A stretch of DNA of 7,014 bases from JAPHTQ01 sp051747405. Lineage in GTDB: Bacteria > Pseudomonadota > Gammaproteobacteria > Thiohalomonadales > Thiohalomonadaceae. A program made the translations under genes and the position numbers. Every line of letters starts with the position of its first letter. Position 1 is the first letter of the stretch. This document shows positions 1 through 5,797 of this stretch, piece by piece. Location of the stretch: contig JBNJGC010000137.1 of the NCBI GenBank assembly GCA_051747405.1, positions 1-7,014 on the forward strand. Reading direction: 5' to 3'. The notes beneath the pieces were generated by a model. It had not been told where the DNA came from and made no database searches. It saw only the letters and a list, made by a program, of their open reading frames with translations.

Positions 1-13
1 GGGGGAAAGGGGT

Positions 14-811
14 ATGTCACTTAAAAAACCATGGCGGTTTGCCCTGACACTGATCATTTTCGGCCTTGCCGCCAGCGCCACTGCACGCGAATACACCATC
101 GCCATCCATCCGGTCCTGCCCGAAGCAGAGACGCGACAGCGATACCAGCCACTGGTGCAGTACCTTTCACAGACCACCGACGAGCGCTTCCGCATCGTCA
201 CCAACAGCAACTTCCTGACCCACTGGCAGACCACCAAACGCGGTGAATATGACCTCATCATCGATGGCCCCCAGTTCACCGGCTACCGGCTCGAAAAACT
301 CGACTACACCATTGTGGTCAAATTTCCCAACGTCGTCAGCTACACCCTGGTCACCGGTGAAGACGAATTCATCATGGAGGCGAACGAACTTATCGGTAAA
401 CGGATTGCCACCACCCCCTCCCCCGCGCTGGGTGCGCTGCGCTTACAGCAGCTCTTCCCCAACCCGCTCCGGCAGCCGCTGATCCTTGAAACCGACAACT
501 CGGACGCCGCGGCGCAGCGGGTACTGGAGGGCGAAGCCCATGCCGCCATCATCCCCGCACCGATGGTCGGCACCTACTCGGGACTCATCACCGTGCGCAA
601 CACCGCACAGGTACCCGCTCCGGCGATCTCCGCCTCCCCCGACGTCGAGAGCGATACCGTAGAAAAACTACGCAACGCCCTGCTCAACGCCCATAAGAGC
701 GAAGCGGGCCGCACCGCACTGGAGGCGATCAATATCGAAGGGTTTGAGTCATCCGACGGGAGCGAATATCGCCCCCACGCCGAACTTTTGAAGGGGATGT
801 GGCAGTACTGA
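14..811 (+). CDS. PhnD-like periplasmic substrate-binding protein (phosphate/phosphite/phosphonate family)
   Basis: This 265-residue protein is probably exported to the periplasm. Residues 1-24 form a signal peptide: positively charged N-terminus (KKPWR), hydrophobic stretch (LTLIIFGLAA), and an Ala-Thr-Ala site at 22-24 suited to cleavage before Arg25. The mature part looks like the two-lobed binding proteins of the PhnD family: an opening beta strand (EYTIAIHPV, 26-34), the ETRQRYQPLVQYLS helix (39-52), a YDLIIDGP segment (79-86) typical of the ligand cleft, an LIGKRIATTP strand-turn (126-135) and a VLEGEAHAAIIPAP segment (170-183). The ATG at 14 follows a purine-rich G/A tract that can act as ribosome binding site. 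No permease or ATPase gene lies downstream, so an ABC transporter role is not shown; orphan members of the family also serve as sensory input proteins. The ligand cannot be read from the sequence. The upstream neighbour lies outside the window. Confidence 0.85.
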   Translation: MSLKKPWRFALTLIIFGLAASATAREYTIAIHPVLPEAETRQRYQPLVQYLSQTTDERFRIVTNSNFLTHWQTTKRGEYDLIIDGPQFTGYRLEKLDYTIVVKFPNVVSYTLVTGEDEFIMEANELIGKRIATTPSPALGALRLQQLFPNPLRQPLILETDNSDAAAQRVLEGEAHAAIIPAPMVGTYSGLITVRNTAQVPAPAISASPDVESDTVEKLRNALLNAHKSEAGRTALEAINIEGFESSDGSEYRPHAELLKGMWQY

Positions 812-813
812 TC

Positions 814-830
814 GCGGACAAGGCGTCCGC
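814..830 (+). other. Short hairpin just after the PhnD-like gene
   Basis: A six-base stem (GCGGAC 814-819 with GTCCGC 825-830) around a five-base loop begins three bases after the stop codon. No run of T follows, so it is not a classical intrinsic terminator. It could stabilise the 3' end of the mRNA or help Rho-dependent termination; that is inference. Confidence 0.35.
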
Positions 831-859
831 CTGAGGCCCCACACAGGGCACCACCTTTT

Positions 860-876
860 GGCGGGCACGGCCCGCC
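860..876. repeat. REP-like GC palindrome
   Basis: GGCGGGC (860-866) and GCCCGCC (870-876) form a perfect seven-base stem around an ACG triloop, between two convergent genes. The wording of this palindrome with its flanks (TTTT on the left, CTACC on the right) resembles dispersed intergenic palindromes in GC-rich proteobacterial genomes. Neither strand has a T-run on its 3' side, so a simple terminator is unlikely. Only one copy is in the window, so repeat status rests on recognition of the type, not on seen copies. Confidence 0.4.
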
Positions 877-879
877 CTA

Positions 880-914
880 CCGCTGTCGGGGCCCGAATCC
901 CCGAACAGTAGCGG
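880..914 (-). other. Bulged hairpin at the 3' end of the phosphatase gene
   Basis: Read on the minus strand, a 12-base-pair imperfect stem starts directly after the stop codon of the phosphatase: CCGC pairs with GCGG, TGT with ACA, and CGGGG with CCCCG, with a three-base and a one-base bulge and an ATTCGGG loop. The T-run needed for intrinsic termination is missing; a GC-rich palindrome follows instead. It may mark the 3' end of this transcript by Rho or by blocking exonucleases. Confidence 0.4.
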
Positions 915-1394
915 TTAAAAGTGCTGCCGGCGGATCGCCTCCAACAAGCCGCTCGCCGCAGCCTCCACCATGTCATACACCCGATCGAAACCGTCGGGCC
1001 CGCCATAGTAAGGATCCGGCACCTCCTTCTCAGGCCGCTCCGGTGCAAACTCAAGAAACATACGGATCTTTCCGTGGTGCTGCTCCGGAGCGCTGTCGAT
1101 AAGGATCGCATAGTTGTCCCGATCCATCGCCAGCACATAGTCATACGCCTCAAAGTCCTCCAACGTGACACGCCGTGCGCGCTGCCGACTCAAATCGAGC
1201 CCGTGGCGCATCGCCGTCTCCTGCGAGCGAGGGTCCGGCGCCTCACCCACATGGTAGGCGTGTGTCCCTGCCGAATCGACAACGATCCGCCCCTCCAGAC
1301 CCGCCTCACGAACCTGATGCTCAAACAGACCATGGGCCAGCGGAGAGCGGCAGATATTGCCCATGCACACCATCAAAACCTTAACTTTTTCCAT
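915..1394 (-). CDS. Low-molecular-weight protein tyrosine phosphatase
   Basis: This 159-residue cytoplasmic enzyme hydrolyses phosphotyrosine. The N-terminal P-loop has the family pattern C-X5-R-S (CMGNICRS), with nucleophile Cys10 and phosphate-binding Arg16. The general acid is Asp127 in the PDPYYGG motif (126-132), and DSAGTHAYHVG (40-50) is also typical. Length matches the usual ~150-160 residues. The ATG at 1394 is preferred: the reading frame extends to a TTG at 1454, but the extra 20 residues precede the strand at which the family normally begins. No strong Shine-Dalgarno sequence is visible. In Pseudomonas-type genomes the matching gene follows kdsB directly; here a 473-base gap and an opposite-strand gene intervene. 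Some bacterial members (Wzb, Etp) dephosphorylate tyrosine kinases of polysaccharide export, others act on small-molecule or protein substrates, so the target here is unknown. It could also be an arsenate reductase relative, but the motifs fit the phosphatase better. Confidence 0.93.
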   Translation of the reverse strand: MEKVKVLMVCMGNICRSPLAHGLFEHQVREAGLEGRIVVDSAGTHAYHVGEAPDPRSQETAMRHGLDLSRQRARRVTLEDFEAYDYVLAMDRDNYAILIDSAPEQHHGKIRMFLEFAPERPEKEVPDPYYGGPDGFDRVYDMVEAAASGLLEAIRRQHF

Positions 1395-1490
1395 AATATT
1401 CAATAACTTATCGTTAGTTTGACGCCAAAAATAGAGCCTAAATGTTACCTGCAACGACCCAATAAATACAAATAGTTAGCTTCGAGTAAC
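1395..1490 (-). promoter_or_regulatory. AT-rich upstream region of the phosphatase gene, likely promoter
   Basis: Base composition drops sharply in AT-rich direction here compared with the GC-rich flanks, as expected for a promoter between the phosphatase gene (-) and the rightward region. On the minus strand TTGTAT and TAACAT occur with an 18-base gap, a poor but possible sigma-70 pair. On the plus strand TTGACG (1419-1424) is a good -35 box but has no convincing -10 box at the right distance. No single promoter can be assigned with confidence. Confidence 0.3.
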
Positions 1491-1520
1491 GGAAATGCAT
1501 CCAACCTCTTCACAGCTCAA

Positions 1521-1692
1521 CCGCCACACAGCTTCGCAGTGTGGCCTACGGCTGAACCAGCTCTACCTCTATCCAGCCAACGACCACGTAACACGCCGCC
1601 ACACCCGTAGGCCAGGCTGCCCATTGCGACGCCACGAAAACCGACACCCGCCGTCGCTGACCAAAACCGCCACACTGAACCGGCCACGGCTG
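1521..1692. repeat. Three degenerate copies of a short GC-rich repeat unit
   Basis: Three units share the order CCGCCACA, then GGCC, then GGCTG on the plus strand: 1521-1554 (34 bases), 1596-1619 (24 bases) and 1667-1692 (26 bases). Starts are 75 and 71 bases apart. Units 2 and 3 also share GGCTGCC at their ends. The inner spacers differ in length and sequence. The first unit folds by itself: GCCACAC 1523-1529 pairs with GTGTGGC 1539-1545, with an A/A mismatch, two more GC pairs and a TTC triloop. A possible fourth, badly decayed copy lies at 1641-1659. Open frames across this region on both strands have repetitive, unconvincing protein sequence, so I call the stretch non-coding. Role unknown. 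Confidence 0.55.
1542..1614. repeat. Inverted repeat linking repeat units 1 and 2
   Basis: TGGCCTACGG (1542-1551) is the exact reverse complement of CCGTAGGCCA (1605-1614). After one mismatch the pairing continues outward for four more positions (1537-1540 with 1616-1619, one being G/T). The enclosed loop is 53 bases. This long-range pairing would compete with the local hairpin inside unit 1. Confidence 0.5.
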
Positions 1693-1718
1693 CCTGGCTC
1701 AACTATTTGGCTGTCAAG

Positions 1719-1753
1719 AAACTCCCCGACTGCGACTTTGAATCAGGGAGTTT
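1719..1753. other. Hairpin with 8-bp stem in the intergenic region
   Basis: AAACTCCC (1719-1726) pairs exactly with GGGAGTTT (1746-1753) around a 19-base loop. On the plus strand the stem ends in TTTT then CGTCG, a weak T-run; on the minus strand the stem ends in TTT then CTTGAC. It may be a weak terminator of a transcript crossing the repeat region, or the structured leader upstream of the gene at 1868. No gene on the plus strand lies immediately before it. Confidence 0.4.
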
Positions 1754-1867
1754 TCGTCGTGGGTCTTTACCCGAGCTGCACTTACCTTAAACAGATGTTT
1801 CATCCTTGCGTTTTCCCCGCTGCGCCTCAACCTCTATGGGATGATGGTCCGGTGGAGGAGCCGCGGT

Positions 1868-2140
1868 ATGTCCAGATTCGATTTACGAGATATGCGCAGC
1901 CTTATTGGCCGCCCGGTGGTGCATCAGGGGGTGGCTTGTGTGGTGGTGGAGTTGCTGGAGACGGAGCCTGCACTGGTGCTGGAGGCGTCTGGTCCGAGAC
2001 AGGAGATCCAGGATAATCAGTACGGCGATCCGCAGCGGCGGGTGTCGGAGGTGTTCACCATCCCCTTCTTCGAGGAGGGGGGCAGCGGCAGCCCCCACCC
2101 CGATCTGCTGGCATTGGAGCTGGAGCTACTCAGTGAGTAG
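1868..2140 (+). CDS. Conserved-looking hypothetical protein, 90 residues
   Basis: I cannot assign a function. The start is the ATG at 1868, because GGAGGAG (about 1854-1860) stands seven to eight bases before it; an in-frame ATG at 1841 would add nine Arg-rich residues and lacks such a site. The protein has no signal peptide or membrane segment. Residues 11-41 (SLIGRPVVHQGVACVVVELL then PALVLEA) read as alternating beta strands like a small SH3-like barrel. The middle has QDNQYGDPQRRV (48-59) followed by FTIPFFEE, and the end is acidic and leucine-rich (LLALELELLSE). Short proteins of this pattern occur as uncharacterised proteins in gammaproteobacteria, as far as I recall. Its last 15 bases overlap the end of kdsB on the other strand. 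The strong ribosome binding site and plausible protein composition support a real gene. Probably cytoplasmic. Confidence 0.7.
   Translation: MSRFDLRDMRSLIGRPVVHQGVACVVVELLETEPALVLEASGPRQEIQDNQYGDPQRRVSEVFTIPFFEEGGSGSPHPDLLALELELLSE
2062..2096. other. Two mutually exclusive hairpins at the convergent gene end
   Basis: CCCCTTC (2062-2068) can pair with GGAGGGG (2074-2080, one T/G wobble) around TTCGA; alternatively GGGGGC (2078-2083) pairs with GCCCCC (2091-2096) around a seven-base loop. Both use the G-run at 2077-2082, so only one can form at a time. They lie inside the 3' part of the small hypothetical gene and 30-64 bases beyond the kdsB stop on the other strand. No T-run follows on either strand. 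They might mark the 3' end of the kdsB operon transcript. Confidence 0.35.
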
Positions 2141-2884
2141 CTGGCGGACGCGCTCCAGATCTTCGAGGGTGTCCACACCCGGTCCGGGCACCACTTCGGC
2201 CTCGCCCACTTGAATCTTCCCCCCGTGCCAGAGTACGCGCAGCTGCTCGAGCGACTCCATGCGCTCCAGTGGACAGGGGCTTAGTGTGACGTAGCGCTTC
2301 AGGAAGCCGACCCGATAGGCGTAGAGGCCCAGATGCCGGTAGTGCTCCGCCTGCTCCGGCAGCGCCTCGGTGGTGACGGCAAAGGCGTCGCGATCCCATG
2401 GGATCACGGCGCGACTGAAGTAGAGGGCGCTGCCGTGGCGGTCCATCACCACTTTCACCACATGGGGGTCGAACAGCTCCGCCGCGGTGTGGATGCGGGT
2501 GCAGAGCGTTGAGAGATCGGCCCCGTGGTCGCCCTCCAACAGGTTTGCCACCTGTTGCACCAGCCGCGCGGGCATCAGCGGCTCATCGCCCTGCAGGTTG
2601 ACCAGGATCGCATCGTCGTCAAGCCCGAGCTTCCCGGCCGCTTCGGCCAACCGCTCGGTGCCGGACGGGTGGTGGGGCGCGGTCATGCAGACGCTTGTGC
2701 CGAAGGCCTGCACCGCCGCTTCGATACGGGGGTCGTCGGTGGCGACGGTAACCGAGGCGGCGCCGCTCTCCAGCGCACGCTCGCACACATGCTGCAGCAT
2801 GGGCTTGCCGGCGATCGACAGTAACGGCTTTCCGGGTAGACGGGTGGAGGCGTAGCGGGCCGGAATGACGACATGGAAGGCCAA
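2126..2884 (-). CDS. kdsB: 3-deoxy-manno-octulosonate cytidylyltransferase (CMP-Kdo synthetase)
   Basis: KdsB joins CTP and Kdo to give CMP-Kdo plus pyrophosphate, supplying the activated sugar that WaaA/KdtA adds to lipid IVA in the cytoplasm. The 252-residue length fits the family (~250). Motifs in order are PARYASTRLPGKPL (8-21, nucleotide-binding loop), ATDD (48-51), HPSGTER (72-78), NLQGDEP (96-102, with Asp100 expected to bind magnesium), FSRAVIPWDR (156-165), RHLGLYAYR (183-191), ERMESLEQLR (207-216) and the end motif GPGVDTLEDLERV (234-246). The start is a TTG at 2884, which gives the usual N-terminus (MAFHVVIPAR). AGGAGG lies nine bases upstream, while the nearby ATG at 2874 is out of frame. 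The gene begins one base after the ycaR stop and is the last gene of the operon. Confidence 0.96.
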   Translation of the reverse strand: MAFHVVIPARYASTRLPGKPLLSIAGKPMLQHVCERALESGAASVTVATDDPRIEAAVQAFGTSVCMTAPHHPSGTERLAEAAGKLGLDDDAILVNLQGDEPLMPARLVQQVANLLEGDHGADLSTLCTRIHTAAELFDPHVVKVVMDRHGSALYFSRAVIPWDRDAFAVTTEALPEQAEHYRHLGLYAYRVGFLKRYVTLSPCPLERMESLEQLRVLWHGGKIQVGEAEVVPGPGVDTLEDLERVRQLLTE

Positions 2885-2885
2885 C

Positions 2886-3065
2886 TCAGAGCTCCTCCTC
2901 TGCGGAGAGCTGGCGCGCCTCGTCCTCCAGCATCACCGGAATGTCGTCACGAATGGGGTAGGCAAGACGGTCGGCCTTGCAGATTAACTCCTGCGCCGCC
3001 TTGTCGTAGACCAGCGGTCCCTTGCAGAGGGGGCAGACAAGGATTTCGAGCAGTTTTTTATCCAT
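2886..3065 (-). CDS. ycaR: Trm112-like small protein (YcaR / UPF0434 family)
   Basis: This 59-residue protein matches the small Trm112-like family in start, length and sequence: MDKKLLEILVCPLCKGPL (1-18), ELICKADRLAYPIRDDIPVM (26-45), then an acidic tail (LEDEARQLSAEEEL). Cys11 and Cys14 form a CxxC pair and Cys29 is a third cysteine; the family resembles zinc-binding Trm112, which activates methyltransferases, though a metal site with only three cysteines may be incomplete. The ATG at 3065 has GGAG eight bases upstream. An upstream start at 3176 would add 37 residues that are read from lpxK coding sequence in another frame and is rejected. The start overlaps the lpxK end by eight bases, and the stop is one base before kdsB. 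The gene sits between lpxK and kdsB as in E. coli. Its molecular role is unknown. Confidence 0.93.
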   Translation of the reverse strand: MDKKLLEILVCPLCKGPLVYDKAAQELICKADRLAYPIRDDIPVMLEDEARQLSAEEEL

Positions 3066-4032
3066 CGAGCTTCTCCAGTGCAGTAAGCAGCCGGCTGCCG
3101 AACGGCTCGGACAGCGTGGCACTAACGGGGACAAACCAGTGCTGTGACGTAGCATAGGGAGCATACTTGACCGCATCCTTCTCTGTCATCAACACAGGCC
3201 GTCCGTCGGCAAAATCGAGCTCACCACGGGTATAGGCGTGGTGGTCCGCAAAGGGGTGTGGCGTGGGTGATAGCCCCTGCCGGCGCAGCGACTGGAAAAA
3301 GCGGGCCGGATGCCCAATCCCTGCGGCGGCGTGTACGCCGGGTGGAAACCCGCTCAGTGCGCGGCGGCTGCCGTCTTGCAGCGACACGGCCTCGCCGCCG
3401 CCCAAGTGCATGGCCCACTCCCCTGCCCTGGCGGCACCGTTTGCCACCACGAAGTCGACACTTTTCAGGCGTGAGTGCGGCTCGCGCAACGGCCCGGCAG
3501 GCAGGCACAGGCCGTTACCCAGGCGCCTGTCACCATCGATCACGGCAATCTCGATATCCCGCCCCAGGCGGTAGTGCTGCATCCCGTCATCGCTGATGAG
3601 GATATCCACCGCGTACTCGGCCAGCAGCCGCTCTGCGGCGGCGACCCGATCCGGGCCCACTACCATGGGGCAGCCGCTGCGGCGGGTGAGCAGCACCGCC
3701 TCGTCCCCCACCTGTGCCGGGTCACTCTCGGCGGTCACCACTTGCGGCCAGCACTCGGCCTGACCGCCGTAACCTCGGCTCACCAGCCCCGGACGATACC
3801 CCTGCCGGCGCAAAAACGCGGCCAGCCACAGCACCATGGGGGTCTTACCGCTGCCGCCAACGGTGATATTGCCGACCACGATAAGCGGCACTGGCAAGCG
3901 GGTGGTGTGGCGCAGACCCAGGCGGTAGGCGAGACGACGTAACCTTACCAGCGTGCAGAACAGCAGGGAGAGTGGCCACAGCAGCCACAACCAGGGCGCC
4001 TTGCGATACCAGCAATCGACCAGTGTACTCAC
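3058..4032 (-). CDS. lpxK: Tetraacyldisaccharide 4'-kinase
   Basis: LpxK phosphorylates the 4' position of tetraacyldisaccharide-1-phosphate to form lipid IVA, on the cytoplasmic face of the inner membrane. The 324-residue length fits (E. coli about 328). An N-terminal hydrophobic anchor spans about 14-28 (WLWLLWPLSLLF). The P-loop GNITVGGSGKT is at 54-64, SRGYGG at 85-90, the Walker B-like SDDGMQH at 147-153, LPAGPLREP at 177-185, AAGIGHPARFF at 236-246, FADHH at 261-265 and MTEKDAVKY at 282-290; all are family landmarks. The start is a GTG at 4032, eight bases after the msbA stop, with no clear Shine-Dalgarno sequence, which suggests translation coupled to msbA. The 3' end overlaps ycaR by eight bases. 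The motif set is complete, so the enzyme should be active. Confidence 0.97.
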   Translation of the reverse strand: MSTLVDCWYRKAPWLWLLWPLSLLFCTLVRLRRLAYRLGLRHTTRLPVPLIVVGNITVGGSGKTPMVLWLAAFLRRQGYRPGLVSRGYGGQAECWPQVVTAESDPAQVGDEAVLLTRRSGCPMVVGPDRVAAAERLLAEYAVDILISDDGMQHYRLGRDIEIAVIDGDRRLGNGLCLPAGPLREPHSRLKSVDFVVANGAARAGEWAMHLGGGEAVSLQDGSRRALSGFPPGVHAAAGIGHPARFFQSLRRQGLSPTPHPFADHHAYTRGELDFADGRPVLMTEKDAVKYAPYATSQHWFVPVSATLSEPFGSRLLTALEKLDG

Positions 4033-4040
4033 CTTACCGC

Positions 4041-5792
4041 TTAGCCATTATCCTGAAACTGCATATTATAGAGCGCGGCGTATTGCCCCTTTGCTGCCAA
4101 CAGCTCGCTGTGGCAGCCGCTCTCGCTTACCCGACCGCCATCCATGACGATGATACGATCGGCCTTTTCGATGGTGGAGAGGCGGTGGGCGATCACCAGT
4201 GTCGTCCGCCCCTGCATTACCTGCTCCAGCGCCGCCTGGATGTGCCGCTCCGACTGGGTGTCCAGGGCCGAAGTGGCCTCATCGAGGATGAGGATGGGGG
4301 CATCCTTGAGCAGGGCCCGGGCAATGGCCAGACGCTGTCGCTGTCCGCCGGAGAGCAGTACGCCGTTTTCCCCCACCATGGTATCCAGCCCCTCGGGCAA
4401 CTCGTGGATGAACTCCATGGCGTGGGCCGCCTCGGCGGCGGCGATAATCGCCTCACGCCCGGCCCCCTGCATACGTCCGTAGGCGATGTTGTTGGCGATG
4501 GTGTCGTTGAACAGGGTGATATGCTGGCTGACCAGCGAGATCTGATCCCGCAACTGTGCCAGCGGCATCTCACGGATATCCATCCCGTCGACGAGAACGC
4601 TGCCGGCGCTGACATCGTAGAAGCGCGGCAACAGCCCCACCAGGGTCGATTTGCCGCTACCGGAGCGCCCCACCAGGGCAACCACCTGACCCGGCTCTAC
4701 ACGGAAGCTGATGCCCCGCAGTACCTCGCCTTTATCCTCTCGGTAGCTGAAGTGGACCTGACGGAACTCCACCTCACCGCGCACCCGCTTGACCTCGTAC
4801 CGTCCCTGATCAGGCTCTGGCGGGGTGTCGATCAGGGTAAAGATGCTGTCGGCTGCGGCGATACCCTTTTGCAGACTGGCGGTGATGCGGGTCAACCGCT
4901 TCATCGGCGAGTGGACCATCATCATCGAGGCGGTAAAAGACATGAACCCGCCAACGCTGAGGGCGTTGCTCTCCACCTCCTTGAGGGCAAAATAGATCAC
5001 CCCGGCCGAGGCGACAGCGGCCACAAACTCCACCACCGGAACACTGGCGGCGTTGGTCTTCTCCAGCTTCATGTTGAGCTTGCGGTTACGCTCGTTGGCC
5101 ACCTCGAAGCGCGCCGCCTCATAGCCCTCACCGCCGAAGGTTTTGATCACCCGCTGCCCCTCGATCGCCTCCTCGGCGATGGTGGTCACATCCCCCACCG
5201 AGGCCTGAATGCGGGTACTGAAACGGCGAAAACGCTTATTGATGACATTGATCACATGGGCGATAAAAGGGGCGCCGATCATCAGCACCAGCGCCAGACG
5301 CCAGTTGAGGTAGAACATCCAGCCGATAAGCCCCACCACGGTCAGCGAATCGCGCACCAGAATCGTAATGGTATCGGTGGTGGCCCGCGCCACCTGCTCC
5401 ACATCGTAGATCAGCTTCGAGAGCAGCGTTCCGGAGGGGGTCGAGTCATAGAACGAAACCGGCAGGCGCAAAAGCTGCGCAAACATCTCCCCGCGCAGGA
5501 CGTTGATCACTTTGCGCGCCACCCAGGACATCCAGTATTTGGAGAGAAAGTTGGCCACCCCCCGCACAAAAAACAGGGCGATGAGGATGATCGGCGTCCA
5601 CTGGATGATGCGCGGGTCGTTTTCGACGAAGCTGCCGTCGATCATCGGCTTGATAAAGGCGGCAAAGCCCGCCTCGGTGCCCGCCACGATAACCAGCGCA
5701 GTCACCGAGATGACAAAAGCGCGCCAATGCGGCACCACATAACCCAACAGTCGGCGATAGAGACGCTTCCCGTCGGTGGGGGTTGAAGTCAT
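4041..5792 (-). CDS. msbA: Lipid A export ATP-binding/permease protein MsbA
   Basis: MsbA is a homodimeric ABC flippase that moves core-lipid A from the inner to the outer leaflet of the inner membrane. At 583 residues it matches the usual size. The N-terminal half has about six membrane segments (near 24-44, 64-82, 141-161, 163-182, 254-271 and 280-298). The C-terminal nucleotide-binding domain has every motif: Walker A GRSGSGKST (375-383), Q-loop VSQ (421-423), signature LSGGQRQR (480-487), Walker B LILDEA (501-506), D-loop SALD and switch His536 in IAHRLS. The ATG at 5792 comes five bases after the exbD stop, with no recognisable ribosome binding site between, so translation is probably coupled. 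MsbA is close to multidrug exporters, but its neighbour lpxK makes the lipid A role very likely. Confidence 0.95.
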   Translation of the reverse strand: MTSTPTDGKRLYRRLLGYVVPHWRAFVISVTALVIVAGTEAGFAAFIKPMIDGSFVENDPRIIQWTPIILIALFFVRGVANFLSKYWMSWVARKVINVLRGEMFAQLLRLPVSFYDSTPSGTLLSKLIYDVEQVARATTDTITILVRDSLTVVGLIGWMFYLNWRLALVLMIGAPFIAHVINVINKRFRRFSTRIQASVGDVTTIAEEAIEGQRVIKTFGGEGYEAARFEVANERNRKLNMKLEKTNAASVPVVEFVAAVASAGVIYFALKEVESNALSVGGFMSFTASMMMVHSPMKRLTRITASLQKGIAAADSIFTLIDTPPEPDQGRYEVKRVRGEVEFRQVHFSYREDKGEVLRGISFRVEPGQVVALVGRSGSGKSTLVGLLPRFYDVSAGSVLVDGMDIREMPLAQLRDQISLVSQHITLFNDTIANNIAYGRMQGAGREAIIAAAEAAHAMEFIHELPEGLDTMVGENGVLLSGGQRQRLAIARALLKDAPILILDEATSALDTQSERHIQAALEQVMQGRTTLVIAHRLSTIEKADRIIVMDGGRVSESGCHSELLAAKGQYAALYNMQFQDNG

Positions 5793-5797
5793 AGAGG

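Noticed and set aside
860..876. Intrinsic terminator
   Set aside because: The stem is strong but no T-run follows on either strand.
749..1171. Leftward 140-codon frame overlapping the phosphatase
   Set aside because: It is out of frame with the phosphatase, which has all catalytic motifs, and its Arg/Ser/Trp-rich protein looks spurious.
1521..1692. CRISPR-like array
   Set aside because: The units differ in length and in inner sequence, only short blocks are shared, and no cas gene is present.
1517..1702. Leftward 61-codon frame in the repeat region
   Set aside because: Its Gly/Val/Arg-rich sequence simply follows the repeat units, with no start signal or recognisable domain.
1495..2016. 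Rightward 173-codon open frame across the intergenic region
   Set aside because: The protein has no family likeness, runs through repeat units and overlaps the better-supported gene at 1868, which has a clear ribosome binding site.
3066..3176. N-terminal extension of the YcaR-like protein
   Set aside because: The 37 extra residues come from lpxK coding sequence in another frame, and the start at 3065 gives the standard family N-terminus with a ribosome binding site.
3972..5786. Long rightward open frame of about 604 codons opposite msbA
   Set aside because: It is the antisense of a complete, motif-perfect MsbA. Its protein is rich in His, Gly, Asp and Arg without domains, as expected from antisense of GC-rich coding DNA.
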